Shown: one piece after another, positions 55,703 to 64,000 of the stretch
Layout of the letters: each line of letters opens with the position of its first letter
Position numbering within the stretch: the stretch's first letter is position 1
NCBI GenBank assembly: GCA_963739545.1
Contig: CAVUAT010000014.1
Span: 868,001-932,000, forward strand
DNA from: CAVUAT01 sp963739545
GTDB taxonomy: Bacteria; Actinomycetota; Thermoleophilia; Solirubrobacterales; 70-9
Reading direction: 5' to 3'
Length of the DNA: 64,000 bases
The notes under the pieces: model-generated
The model's database searches: none
What the model saw: only the letters and a program-made list of their open reading frames with translations
What the model was told of the DNA's origin: nothing
Position numbers and translations under genes: made by a program

Positions 55703-56685
55703 CGCAGGGCTCGACGATCCCGCCACCCGTTACCGCGGTGATGGACCTCGCCGGCGCGTGGCTGCCCGTCCGCCTTGCCGAGGCCGAGAAGCGGCTTGCC
55801 GAGATCGCGTCGACCCACGGGCCCGAGCTCGGCGCCGAGGCCGAGGCGACCCTCGCCGCGGGCGGCAAGCGCCTGCGCCCGCTGCTGCTGCTGATCTGCG
55901 CGGGCGAGGACGGCGCCGAGGATGCCGTCCCCGCAGCGACCGCAATCGAGCTCGTCCACATGGCGACGCTCGTCCACGACGACGTGCTCGACGGCGCCCC
56001 GGTCCGCCGCGGCCGCCCGACCGTGGTCGCCCGCTCGGGCCGCGACGCCGCGGTCAGCGTCGGCGACCTGCTCTTCTCGCGCGCCTTCGCCGAGCTCGCG
56101 ACCGCCGAGCGCGGCCAGGCCCAGGTCGCCGAGCTCAGCTCGGCCTCGGTCGGCCTCGCCCAGGGCGAGCTCGCGCAGCGGCGCGACTCCTACGACACCG
56201 GCGTCACCGAGGAGCGCTACCTCGAGCGCTCCTCGCTCAAGACGGCTCGGCTGTTCGAGGCCGCCTGCCGCATCGGCCGCCTCGCGGCCGGGAGGGAGGG
56301 GACCGATGAGCTCGGCTGCTTCGGCCGGGAGATCGGACTCGCCTTCCAGCTTCTCGACGACGTGCTCGACGTCAGCGGCCCGCCCGAGCGAACCGGCAAG
56401 GCCCGCGGGACCGACCTGCTTGACGGGACGGTCAACCTTCCGCTGATCGCGGCGATGAAGCGCGACCCCGGCCTCGCAGACCTCGACCTCCGCTCCATCG
56501 ACGAGGCCGAGGCAGAACGCGTCTGCGACCGGATCACCGCCACCGGCGCCCTCGACGAGGTGCGCGAGCGTGCCCGGGCCGGCATCGAGCGCGCCAAGCG
56601 CGGCCTCGACGCCGACCCGTTCAGCGACACCGACCGGCGCCTGCTCAGCCTGATCGCCGACGGAGTCGTCGAGCGCTACTCATAG
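55699..56685 (+). CDS. Polyprenyl diphosphate synthase (HepT/IspB-like)
   Basis: Chain-lengthening trans-prenyltransferase of 328 residues that probably makes the menaquinone side chain. Both Asp-rich motifs are present: LVHDDVLDGAPVRRG and FQLLDDVLDVSG, with GGKRLRPLLLL before the first and GDLLFSRAFAELA, LSSASVGLAQGEL between them. The start overlaps the ubiE stop (ATGA). The chain length cannot be read from sequence. A strong hairpin follows at 56832. Confidence 0.92.
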   Translation: MTQGSTIPPPVTAVMDLAGAWLPVRLAEAEKRLAEIASTHGPELGAEAEATLAAGGKRLRPLLLLICAGEDGAEDAVPAATAIELVHMATLVHDDVLDGAPVRRGRPTVVARSGRDAAVSVGDLLFSRAFAELATAERGQAQVAELSSASVGLAQGELAQRRDSYDTGVTEERYLERSSLKTARLFEAACRIGRLAAGREGTDELGCFGREIGLAFQLLDDVLDVSGPPERTGKARGTDLLDGTVNLPLIAAMKRDPGLADLDLRSIDEAEAERVCDRITATGALDEVRERARAGIERAKRGLDADPFSDTDRRLLSLIADGVVERYS

Positions 56686-56831
56686 GACGGGCGACCTTCG
56701 AACCCACCGGGTCGCGTGGACCCTGCGGGTAGCCCGTCCGTTGGGTGTCGGGGTGATCCCGGCCCTGCATTGCGACGTAGATTGATCAGCGCACGGGCCG
56801 CGCGGCGGCTCGAACCGTCGCCCGTCCTACA

Positions 56832-56859
56832 CGAACGGCGGCCCGGGGGCCGCCGTTCG
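56832..56859. terminator. Strong hairpin between convergent genes
   Basis: CGAACGGCGGCC / GGCCGCCGTTCG with a 4-base loop, 147 bases after the polyprenyl synthase stop and 46 bases beyond the end of the zinc-ribbon gene. It may terminate both. No other gene was seen in 56686-56904. Confidence 0.65.
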
Positions 56860-56904
56860 CAGGAGAGATGACTCTTTCACTTGGGAGTGGTACTTGGGTG
56901 CTTC

Positions 56905-57258
56905 CTAGAAGTCCTCGGGGAGAATGCTGTCGGACGCGAGCGCCATCGCCAGGCTGTCGGCCTCCTCCTCCATGTTGGCGCGGGTCAGCGAGCGCAGATC
57001 CTCGACCAGCTCTTGGGCGCCCCGGTCGAGCTCCTCGTCGAAGCGGTCGACCTCGCCCTGGTTGAAGGCGCCGCGGCCCCACCAGTCGCACTCGGGGCAG
57101 CGCAGGTCGACGTGCCAGCGGCCCTCGCCCTGCTCGAACCAGTTGACGGGCTGCACCAGCGTGCTCTCGCAGGCGGGGCAGCTGTGCATGCCCTCGGATG
57201 AGCGAGCGGCCTCGTCGGTCGCGTTCCGGGTCTTGGTTATGCGCCTTGGAATTCCCAT
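56905..57258 (-). CDS. Zinc-ribbon protein of unknown function
   Basis: 117 residues. A treble-clef or ribbon-type metal site is formed by CPACES and CPECDWWGRG, 30 residues apart, followed by an acidic helical tail (VDRFDEELDRGAQELVEDL and ANMEEEADSLAMALA). The conserved spacing and Trp-rich ribbon suggest a real metal-binding domain in a small regulatory or RNA-related protein. The start ATG at 57258 lies 7 bases after GATATCT. Convergent with the polyprenyl synthase and divergent from dcd. No family name was recognised. Confidence 0.72.
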   Translation of the reverse strand: MGIPRRITKTRNATDEAARSSEGMHSCPACESTLVQPVNWFEQGEGRWHVDLRCPECDWWGRGAFNQGEVDRFDEELDRGAQELVEDLRSLTRANMEEEADSLAMALASDSILPEDF

Positions 57259-57351
57259 CTTGGGCAGATATCGGGCACCTGGGGCCAGACCTTTAGAGCC
57301 TTACCCGTTGTGCGTGCGTAAAGTCATGCCTCGCCTATAGGCTCGCGCCCG

Positions 57352-57921
57352 ATGGTTCTCTCAGACATATCGATTCGCGAGCAGCTCGACGGCGGCGGAA
57401 TCGTCATCGACCCGATCGACGCGGGAGCGATCCAGCCCTCGTCGGTGGACCTCCGCGTCGATCGCTACTTCCGTGTCTTCCGCAACGACACCACCCCCTT
57501 CATCGACCCCAAGCAGCCCCAGGAGGACCTGACCGAGCTCGTCGAGGTCTCCGACGACGGCTCGTTCATCCTGCACCCCGGCGAGTTCGTGCTCGGTTCC
57601 ACGCTCGAGCGCGTGGCCCTCGGCGACGACCTCGTCGCCAGGCTGGAGGGAAAGAGCTCGCTCGGCCGCCTCGGCCTGCTCATCCACAGCACCGCCGGCT
57701 TCGTCGACGCGGGCTGGGACGGGCACCTGACGCTCGAGCTCTCGAACGTGGCGAACCTGCCGATCGCCATCTACCCGGGGATGAAGATCGGTCAGATCTC
57801 CTTCCTGCAGATGACCACCGCCGCCGAGAGGCCCTACGGCAGCGAGGAGACGAAGTCGAAGTACAAGGGCCAGCGCGGGCCGACCGCGTCGCGCTATTAC
57901 CTCAACTTCGCCGACGACTGA
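57352..57921 (+). CDS. dcd: dCTP deaminase, probably bifunctional with dUTPase
   Basis: 189 residues with VQPSS-type start (IQPSSVDLRVDRYFRVF), HPGEFVLGSTLE, the catalytic EGKSSLGRLGLLIHSTAGFVD and SKYKGQRGPTASR. It closely follows the pattern of the Mycobacterium tuberculosis enzyme, which converts dCTP straight to dUMP. Bifunctionality is inferred from that similarity. A TAGGCT hexamer lies 8 bases before the ATG, suggesting a leaderless message. Confidence 0.93.
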   Translation: MVLSDISIREQLDGGGIVIDPIDAGAIQPSSVDLRVDRYFRVFRNDTTPFIDPKQPQEDLTELVEVSDDGSFILHPGEFVLGSTLERVALGDDLVARLEGKSSLGRLGLLIHSTAGFVDAGWDGHLTLELSNVANLPIAIYPGMKIGQISFLQMTTAAERPYGSEETKSKYKGQRGPTASRYYLNFADD

Positions 57922-57946
57922 GAACAGTTAGGTACCATTTGCAGCG

Positions 57947-58207
57947 ATGCCGAACATCGGACTTCCAGAGATCATCATCGTCTTGGTCATCGCCCTGATC
58001 ATCTTCGGCCCCAAGCGCCTGCCTGAGCTCGGCAACTCGCTCGGCAGGGGCATCAAGGAGTTCCGCGGCTCTGTCACGGGCGAGAACAAGGACGATGACG
58101 ACTCCGACGAGGACTCGGTCGCCTCCAAGAAGGCGGAACTCGAGGCTTCGGGCGGCGGCACCACCGAGACCGTCGACGGCGAGGTCGTCACCGAGAACAA
58201 GGCCTAG
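57947..58207 (+). CDS. tatA: Sec-independent protein translocase subunit TatA
   Basis: 86 residues. One N-terminal membrane helix (LPEIIIVLVIALIIF), the hinge GPKRLPELGNSLGRGIKEF forming the amphipathic helix, and an acidic C-terminal tail (KDDDDSDEDS). TACCAT lies 8 bases before the ATG. tatC follows 27 bases after. A Tat substrate nearby is the Rieske protein. Confidence 0.94.
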   Translation: MPNIGLPEIIIVLVIALIIFGPKRLPELGNSLGRGIKEFRGSVTGENKDDDDSDEDSVASKKAELEASGGGTTETVDGEVVTENKA

Positions 58208-58234
58208 CCGGCCCCTCGCGCGGTAACGGCTGCT

Positions 58235-59020
58235 GTGCCCCAGGTCACTCGACCCGTCGACTTCGAGGACCGCCTCACGCTGGTCGAGCACCTCGACGAG
58301 CTCCGCAGCAGGATCATCTTCTCGCTCGCCTTCTTCGGCGTCGTGCTCGCGCTCTGCTTCTGGCAGAACAAGGAGCTGCTCGAGATCGCCAACGAGCCGC
58401 TGCCGGAGGGCCGCACCCCGATCACCTTCGGGGTCGCCGAGCCGTTCACGACGACCCTCACCGTCTCGGCCTACGCGGCGATCCTGATCTCGCTGCCCGT
58501 GCTGCTGTTCCAGGCCTACGCATTCGTGCTGCCGGCACTCAGCCCGCGGGAGAAGAAGGTGATCTTCCCGTTCATGCTGATGGCGCCCGTCCTGTTCGTC
58601 TGCGGCGTCGTCTTCGCCTACTTCGTCGTCGTCCCCGCCGCCGCTGAGTTCCTCCTCAACTTCAACGAGGACCAGTTCAACATCGAGATCCGCGCGCGCG
58701 AGTACTACAGCTTCTTCGCGCTCTCGGAGATCGCGGTCGGGCTGCTGTTCCAGATCCCCATCGGGATCCTGGCCGTCACCCGCCTCGGCATCGTCACCCC
58801 GCAGCAGATCGCCGAGAACCGCCGCTACGCCGTCCTCGGGATCGCGGTCGCCGCGATGCTCCTTCCCGGCACCGACCCGGTGACGATGATCATCTCGATG
58901 GCCCCCCTCCTCGTGCTCTTCGAGGGCAGCCTGCTCTTCGCCCGTGTGTTCGGCAACCCCCCGAAGCGCGAGGAGCTGGAGGACTCCGAGCCTTCAACCG
59001 GTCTTGAGGGGAGCGGCTAG
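58235..59020 (+). CDS. tatC: Sec-independent protein translocase subunit TatC
   Basis: 261 residues from GTG. The conserved N-terminal LVEHLDELRSRI (containing the twin-arginine-binding HLxELR region) is followed by six membrane helices; the PALSPREKKVIFPFM loop is diagnostic. The C-terminus is acidic. It follows tatA closely, so the two form a minimal TatAC operon; no tatB is seen here. Confidence 0.95.
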   Translation: MPQVTRPVDFEDRLTLVEHLDELRSRIIFSLAFFGVVLALCFWQNKELLEIANEPLPEGRTPITFGVAEPFTTTLTVSAYAAILISLPVLLFQAYAFVLPALSPREKKVIFPFMLMAPVLFVCGVVFAYFVVVPAAAEFLLNFNEDQFNIEIRAREYYSFFALSEIAVGLLFQIPIGILAVTRLGIVTPQQIAENRRYAVLGIAVAAMLLPGTDPVTMIISMAPLLVLFEGSLLFARVFGNPPKREELEDSEPSTGLEGSG

Positions 59021-59031
59021 GCTTTCCGCCG

Positions 59032-59913
59032 ATGCTTTTCGACCTCCAGAGCCCCAAGCGCAAGCGCGTCGTCCAGGTCGTGTTCGGCGCCATGGCCGTG
59101 CTGTTCGCGGTCAGCTTCGTGTTCCTCGGCATCGGGACCGGCCTCAGCGGCAGCCCGCTCGAGGCGATCGGCATCGGCGGCACCGAAAGCGCCGACGAGG
59201 TGCTCGAGGACGACATCTCCTCGCAGGAGGAAAAGCTCGAGGCCAACCCCAACGACACGGCGGCGCTGATCGAGATCATGAACCTCCGCTACCAGGCGGC
59301 CAACACCAAGTACGAGATCGACGAGGAGACGCAGGAGACCATCTTCACCGCCGAGGCCGAGGAGCAGCTCCAGCTCGCGGCCGACGCCTGGGACCGCTAC
59401 GTGAAGGTGGCCGGCAAGAACCCGGACTCATCGGCGGCCCTGATCGCAGTCCAGGCTTACACCGCGCTCGCGCAGGGCCTGCTCGGCCAGGCGCAGGGCG
59501 CGGGCGGCCCGGCCGCCCTCGACACCGCCGACGACTCGCTCGCCAACTGGAAGCTCGCGGGGCAGACGCAGCTCGTCGTCGCCGGCGCCGAAGGCGCCTC
59601 ACCGGTCCAAGCGCTTCAGGCGGCCGAGTACCTCTACCTCGGCGGCGACTTCGAGGCCGCGGACGCCGCCGCGCAGCAGGCGCTCGCCGCGGCGAGCCCG
59701 GAGCAGCGCGCGAACCTGGAGAAGCGCCTGGGCGCGGCCGAGAAGCAGGGCCGCGCCTTGAACGAGCAGATAGAGGCCTACCGCAAGCAGCTCGCCAAGG
59801 CGAGCGCCGGAGTCCCCGGCGGCGGCGACGCGGGCACCGATCCGGGTGTCCTCGGTGGCGACAGCCCGCTCGGCGGCGGCGCCCTCGGCGGCGGCTCGCT
59901 CAGCACCCCCTAG
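59032..59913 (+). CDS. Membrane-anchored TPR-like protein of unknown function
   Basis: 293 residues. A short basic start (SPKRKRVVQVVFG) leads into one membrane helix (AMAVLFAVSFVFLGIGTGL). The extracytoplasmic part is helical with TPR-like features (EEKLEANPNDTAALIEIM, LQLAADAWDRYVKVAGKNPD, ALQAAEYLYLGGDFEAADAA). The last 35 residues are Gly-rich. TAGGCT lies 8 bases before the ATG. It starts 11 bases after tatC and may be co-transcribed. A scaffold for an envelope complex is plausible but not shown. Confidence 0.78.
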   Translation: MLFDLQSPKRKRVVQVVFGAMAVLFAVSFVFLGIGTGLSGSPLEAIGIGGTESADEVLEDDISSQEEKLEANPNDTAALIEIMNLRYQAANTKYEIDEETQETIFTAEAEEQLQLAADAWDRYVKVAGKNPDSSAALIAVQAYTALAQGLLGQAQGAGGPAALDTADDSLANWKLAGQTQLVVAGAEGASPVQALQAAEYLYLGGDFEAADAAAQQALAAASPEQRANLEKRLGAAEKQGRALNEQIEAYRKQLAKASAGVPGGGDAGTDPGVLGGDSPLGGGALGGGSLSTP

Positions 59914-59970
59914 CTCCGCCGTCACCGGGTTCGCGGCAGAGCCGCTCGGCGTTCCTATACTTCCGCGCCC

Positions 59971-60043
59971 GGGCCGTTAGCTCAGCTGGTAGAGCAGGAG
60001 ACTCTTAATCTCAAGGTCGCAGGTTCGATCCCTGCACGGCCCA
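59971..60043 (+). tRNA. tRNA-Lys (CTT anticodon)
   Basis: 73 bases. GGGCCGT/ACGGCCC acceptor stem, D arm GCTC..GAGC, anticodon loop CTCTTAA with CTT, T arm GCAGG TTCGATC CCTGC. The top pair of the anticodon stem is a G-A mismatch. TATACT at 59956-59961 is a likely -10. CCA is not encoded. Confidence 0.93.
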
Positions 60044-60047
60044 TCGG

Positions 60048-60194
60048 TCAAGCCAGCATCAGGCCGAGCAGCGCGAGGATGGTGATCACCGCGACCGCCA
60101 GCAGGATCTTCTTCGCGCTGAGGATGTCCTCGAGCAGCAGCGGGCCGTCGTCGTCATCGGGCCGCGGGGTCCTGTCGGGCTGCGGCTTCGTCAT
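60048..60194 (-). CDS. Small single-pass membrane protein (48 residues)
   Basis: The reading frame gives an acidic N-terminus (RTPRPDDDDGPLLLEDI) and one C-terminal membrane helix (KKILLAVAVITILALLGLML). The ATG at 60194 overlaps the stop of the upstream membrane protein gene (ATGA), so translation is probably coupled. The N-terminal part would be cytoplasmic by the positive-inside rule (KK before the helix). No family recognised; too short for most annotation cut-offs. Confidence 0.55.
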   Translation of the reverse strand: MTKPQPDRTPRPDDDDGPLLLEDILSAKKILLAVAVITILALLGLMLA

Positions 60195-60445
60195 CGCGAC
60201 AGCGCTCGGACGATGAGCAGGAGCAGGGCGGAGCCTCCGATCGCGACCAGCCAGGTCTCGAGGTCGAAGAAGTCCTCGATCTGCCCGATGTCGAGGGCGC
60301 TGGCGATGAAGCCGCCTAGCAGGGCGCCGACCACGCCGACCGCCGTGGTGCCGATGCAGCCCCCGGGCTCGGTGCGGCCGGGGATGATCGCCCGCGCGAT
60401 CGTGCCCGCGAACAGTCCCAGCAGGATCCAGCCGAGGATTCCCAT
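60191..60445 (-). CDS. GlsB/YeaQ/YmgE family membrane protein
   Basis: 84 residues with three hydrophobic segments and the family pattern WILLGLFAGTIARAIIPG, GCIGTTAVGVVGALLGGFIA. The family is labelled transglycosylase-associated and often responds to stress; the biochemical role is unknown. TAGGGT lies 8 bases before the ATG, suggesting a leaderless message. First gene of a two-gene unit with the 48-residue membrane protein. Confidence 0.85.
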   Translation of the reverse strand: MGILGWILLGLFAGTIARAIIPGRTEPGGCIGTTAVGVVGALLGGFIASALDIGQIEDFFDLETWLVAIGGSALLLLIVRALSR

Positions 60446-60703
60446 CGCCGCCGACCCTATATCGAGCGGCTACGGATTTCTACGCTCGACGCGAGCCCTT
60501 CGGGTCTATACGCTGCCGGGTGCAAGCCTTTCCCTGGGAGGGAGCTTCTCGGGCCAGGATGGCCCCGGAGAGAACATCGCCATTTACGCGATCTTCAAGA
60601 CACCCACTTTTCGTAAGTCCTTTGGTGAAACATCGAGGGATAGCCGTTGTTGTGTGCGTACTAACCCAAGTCGGTACTGAAGCCGGCTTAGCAAGGAGAG
60701 AGA
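60446..60703. other. Intergenic region with leader of the 60.7-kb secreted protein
   Basis: 258 bases between divergent genes. A possible promoter TTGTGT (60650-60655) with 17-base spacing to GGTACT (60673-60678) precedes a good ribosome site AAGGAG (60693-60698). Small inverted repeats occur around 60490-60570 (CCCTTCGGG; CCAGGATGG), but no known riboswitch was recognised. Confidence 0.4.
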
Positions 60704-61539
60704 ATGAAGAAGGCAAGTAGAGGGAGGGGCCTTCGTGTCGGTATCGTCGGCGCCGCAGCCGCCCTCGCCACTTTGTGCTTCGGAGCGAGCCAGGCGCAAG
60801 CCGTCCCGTTCCAGGCCCAGCTTGACAACGCGTACCTGAAGACGGGTGCGTTCCCGAACCCGGGGCTGGACATCCTCGACCCGCCGGACCAGGCCGTCAT
60901 CCAAGGTGACCTGACCCTCGGCGCGCCGACGAGCACGTTCGTGACCACGCCCGCGCAGTTCCAGTTCCCCGATTTCTCGGGAACCGTTCTGGGCGGCGCG
61001 GTCGGTGTCGAGGTTTCGCTCGACGCGCTCCAGAACATCACGGGCACCGTCGATGGGACGACTGGTGCGGTGTCAACGGCGCCGGCCAACTTCAAGTCGA
61101 CGCTTATTCTCGATTTCACCCCGGCTAACCCGGCCGATCCGAAGGACACCTGTGAGATCAACCCGATCTCGATGGCGTTCAACACGACGCAGCCGTTCCC
61201 GGCGCCGTACGCCGGCGACCCGTTCACGTCGTCCTGGCGGACCTCGCGACGGACGCGCTGGACAACGGTGCGATCTCGACGACGTGGCCGACTCTGCCCC
61301 CTGCGACGTTCCTCGGCGGACCGAGTGGCAACTGCGCCACGGTGGACTCCCTGACCGGTGGCCGAGGTGGCCTCTGGATCGCGGACAACATCGCGGCGCC
61401 GGTGCTGAACACGGCACCGCCGCAGCCTCCGGTGACGCCGCCCACGCCGCCGGTGACCCCTCCGAAGAAGAAGTGCAAGAAGGGTCAGAAGCTCAAGAAG
61501 GGCAAGTGCGTCAAGAAGAAGAAGAAGAAGAAGAAGTAG
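60704..61539 (+). CDS. Secreted protein with Lys/Cys-rich C-terminal tail, one frameshift
   Basis: A signal peptide (RVGIVGAAAALATLCFGAS, cut near AQA) leads into a beta-rich domain of about 170 residues (FQAQLDNAYLKTGAFPNPG, FSGTVLGGAVGVEVSLDAL, FKSTLILDFTPANPADP). The frame breaks near 61235. The second frame continues LADLATDALDNGAIST, then GPSGNCATVDSLTGGRGGLW, a proline spacer and the tail KKKCKKGQKLKKGKCVK plus a lysine run. That tail is nearly the same as in the unrelated secreted protein at 15192, so it is a transferable module. Good ribosome site AAGGAG. Function unknown; cell-wall attachment through the tail is inferred. Confidence 0.75.
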
Positions 61540-61572
61540 GTCTTCGTCTTCTGAACTGAATTCGACCACAGG

Positions 61573-61607
61573 CGCCCCGGCTCCCTGAATTTTCAGGGGC
61601 CGGGGCG
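61573..61607 (+). terminator. Hairpin terminator after the 60.7-kb secreted protein
   Basis: CGCCCCGGC / GCCGGGGCG outer stem with an inner CCCTGAA / TTCAGGG stem, 34 bases after the stop codon. Confidence 0.75.
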
Positions 61608-61675
61608 TCGGTCGTTTCGATACTGTTGCCGCGCATCCCAGGGAGGGGTGCCTTGTGAGGAGAGAGAGGGATTCT

Positions 61676-64000
61676 GTGAAGCGGACGGACTCGCTGCCGA
61701 TGACTTTGACGATCGCGCTTGCGGCACTCGCCGCCTGCGCCGCGCTCGCGCTCGCCCTGTTGACGGGGGCGGACGCCGAGGGCAAGAAGAAGAAGGCCGG
61801 CCCCGCCGCGCCGATCGTCACCTCGACGAGCCAGTTCGACATCACCAGCAAGGGCGCGATAGGCGTCAAGGGCGGCCGCGGCAAGGTCTCCGTCTCCGCG
61901 AATACCTCCGGTGGCACCTCCGTGCCCGTCATCAAGGCCTACACGGCCAAGCAGGGCAAGACCGGCAAGACCAAGAACGCGCGCAGCGCAGCCGTCGTCC
62001 AGGCGAAGCTCACCGCCGAGGGCAGCACGCTGCTGAAGGGCTGCACCGTCGACAGCCTGACCGCGACCTCCACTTACAAGGCCAAGAAGGGCAAGACCGG
62101 CAGCGCCAAACGAGTCGGTGCCGCCAAGGGCAAGAAGCGCAAGGCCTCGCGCACCACGACGCTCAACCGCGACCTCGGCGCCTGCAGCGTCCCGTCCGAG
62201 AACCCGGTCGCCAAGCCCTACCTCGGCGACCCGATCGCGACCGCGAACGCCGATCGCTGCGACTTCCTCGACCCGGCCGTCTGCCTGCAGCCGTGGCCGA
62301 ACGACTACTTCACCGTGGCCGACGGCTCGACCGACACCGGCCGCCGCCTGAACCTGAACCGCGCCTCGATGCCGGCCAACATCGGCCGCCTCACCGGTGG
62401 CAACCCGGTCAACGTCGACCCGACCGACCACAACCGCGGCGACGGCTTCAGCCCGGGCAACATGATCATCCTCAAGGTCCCCGAGGTCCAGACGCCCGCG
62501 GCGTTCAGCAACTCCGGGCTCGTCCCGATCACGAACCTGAGCGCCTACGACGATCCCAACCAGGCCGTCGTCGTGATCAACGCCGACACCGGCGAGCGCC
62601 ACCCGATCTGGGCCGAGCTCGACTCGAACCCTGTCGCAGACGGCACCGGCGGTCCCCCGGCGGTCAACCTGATCATCAGGCCGGCGCGCAACTTCGACGA
62701 GGGCGAGCGCTACATCGTCGCCCTGCGCAACCTGCGCAACGCGTCGAACCAGGTGGTCGAGCCGCCCCTGCCCTTCCGCGTCTACCGCGACCGCCTGACC
62801 ACCACCCAGGCGCCGGTCGAGGCTCGCCGCTCGAAGATCGAGGGCCTGATCTCGACGCTGCAGTCGAACGGCATCCAGCGCTCGAACCTCTACATGACCT
62901 GGGACTTCACGGTCGCGAGTGAGGACAGCCTCAGCTCGCGCGCCCTCACCATTCGCGACGACGCGCTCGAGCGCCTCGGCGACACCACCCCCGGCGACGG
63001 CATCCCACAGGGCGCCTCGCCGACGTTCAGCATCGACGTCCGTCGTCGACAACCCGAACGCGAACACGCTGCGCCGCGTGAACGGCACCCTCACCGACGT
63101 CCCGTGCTACCTGAACCAGGACGGCTGCGACCCAGGGTCGCAGTTCAGCTTCGACTCGAGCGGCGACGTGACCTGGAACCCGGCCTTCACCGCGGACGTC
63201 CCGTTCCGCTGCATCATCCCCAACGCGGTCGTAGACGGGACCGAGGTGGATCCGGCCCGGGGCGGGACCTACGGCCACGGCCTGCTCGGCGAATACACGC
63301 AGGTCAACGGCCAGGAGCGGATCGCCAACGAGCAGAACCAGGTCTGGTGCGCCGTCGATTGGGCGGGCTTCGCGAACCCCGACCTCGCGGTGATCATCCC
63401 GACGCTCAGCGACGTGTCGATCTTCAACAAGAGCGTCGACCGCATGCAGCAGGGCTTCGTCAACTTCCACTACCTGGGCCGGGCGATGATCAGGCCCGAC
63501 GGCTTCAACTCGAACGACGCGTTCAAGGTCGACGCGGACGCGAGCGGAACGCTCGACTCCGACGAGGCAGTGATCGACCCGTCGAACCTCTACTTCGAGG
63601 GGATCAGCCAGGGCGGGATCATGGGCGGCGCGCTGACCGCGATGTCGCCTGACTTCAGGCGCTCGATCCTGAACGTGCCGGCGATCAACTACTCGACGCT
63701 GCTTCGCCGCAGCGTCGACAGCGACGAGTACTTCAAGCTCGAGAACCTCGGGCTCTACGACAACTATCCGAACGAGCTCGAGCGCCCGCTGCTGCTCTCG
63801 ACGATGCAGCTGCTCTGGGATCGCGGCGAGGGCAACGGCTACGCGCATCACATGACCGACGACCCGCTGCCGAACACGCCCGACCACGACGTGCTCCTGC
63901 AGCTCGCCTACGGCGACCACCAGGTCTCGAACGTGGCCGCGGAGGTCGAGGCGCGCACGATCGGGGCCAGCGTCCACAACCCGGCGCTCGACCCCGGCCG
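61676..64000 (+). CDS. Large secreted protein with alpha/beta-hydrolase-like motif, one frameshift, cut by right edge
   Basis: GTG 61676 has GAGGAGAGAG upstream; 61655 is an alternative GTG. A signal peptide (LTIALAALAACAALALALL) is followed by a Lys-rich stretch (AEGKKKKAG) and a domain with many KKGKTG units, then a mixed domain (SFNVD.. FSPGNMIILKVPEVQTP, DDPNQAVVVINADTGERHP). The frame breaks near 63045. The second frame continues with GGTYGHGLLGEY and a nucleophile-elbow-like EGISQGGIMGG, typical of lipase/esterase folds, followed by VPAINYSTLLRRSVD. It runs off the window at 64000. A secreted esterase is likely but the substrate is unknown. Confidence 0.7.

Noticed and set aside
60446..60703. 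c-di-AMP or other riboswitch before the secreted protein
   Set aside because: Some inverted repeats exist, but none of the conserved core sequences of known riboswitches could be matched.

Overview
The window is a high-GC chromosomal segment around the replication origin of an actinobacterium. The order rnpA-rpmH-dnaA-dnaN-recF-dciA-gyrB-gyrA and the order fhaA-fhaB-pstP-rodA-pbpA-pknB both match the origin region of Mycobacterium. The GyrB carries a Gram-negative-type insertion, the bc complex is Bacillus-like, and secreted proteins end in lysine-rich tails. From these features I infer a deep-branching actinobacterium, probably class Thermoleophilia (Solirubrobacterales or relatives). The taxonomic call is inference.

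Layout: 0-8.9 kb holds a cell-wall growth and signalling operon on the minus strand (FHA proteins, PP2C phosphatase, SEDS protein, transpeptidase, PASTA kinase, D-Ala-D-Ala ligase). 9-13.3 kb has a second membrane kinase, a CARDB-like membrane protein, prephenate dehydratase and an HNH nuclease. 13.3-23.9 kb is an accessory island: two convergent TetR regulators, three paralogous secreted proteins with a shared domain (two of them extended by PKD-like and Calx-beta-like repeats), and two lipoproteins. 24-38 kb is the origin and replication core followed by yidC, jag, rsmG, parA and parB. 38-48.5 kb holds tRNA-Ile, a DUF151 nuclease, a second Ddl, a PLP aminotransferase, a phosphodiesterase-GtrA fusion, a membrane glycosyltransferase, a YmdB-type phosphoesterase and an ABC exporter. 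48.6-56.7 kb is a co-oriented respiratory block: heme synthesis (hemB, a fused siroheme decarboxylase, hemL), a menaquinol:cytochrome c reductase (qcrABC), and menaquinone synthesis (ubiE, polyprenyl synthase). 57-64 kb has dcd, tatA, tatC, tRNA-Lys, two small membrane proteins and two more secreted proteins, the last running off the right edge.

Single-base frame breaks occur in at least ten genes, including two in the essential insertase gene yidC. Most are therefore probably residual sequencing indels, not biological decay, and the broken genes are annotated as single loci with approximate break points. Many genes have a TANNNT hexamer only 6-10 bases before the start codon, which suggests widespread leaderless transcription.

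The most interesting items are the surface-protein island with its shared promoter, Cys-pair PKD repeats and Lys/Cys C-terminal tail; an apparent ATC start codon of fhaA; the fused AhbA-AhbB-like siroheme decarboxylase between hemB and hemL; and the heme/bc-complex/menaquinone block containing an unrecognised protein that looks like a degenerate prenyl-synthase subunit.
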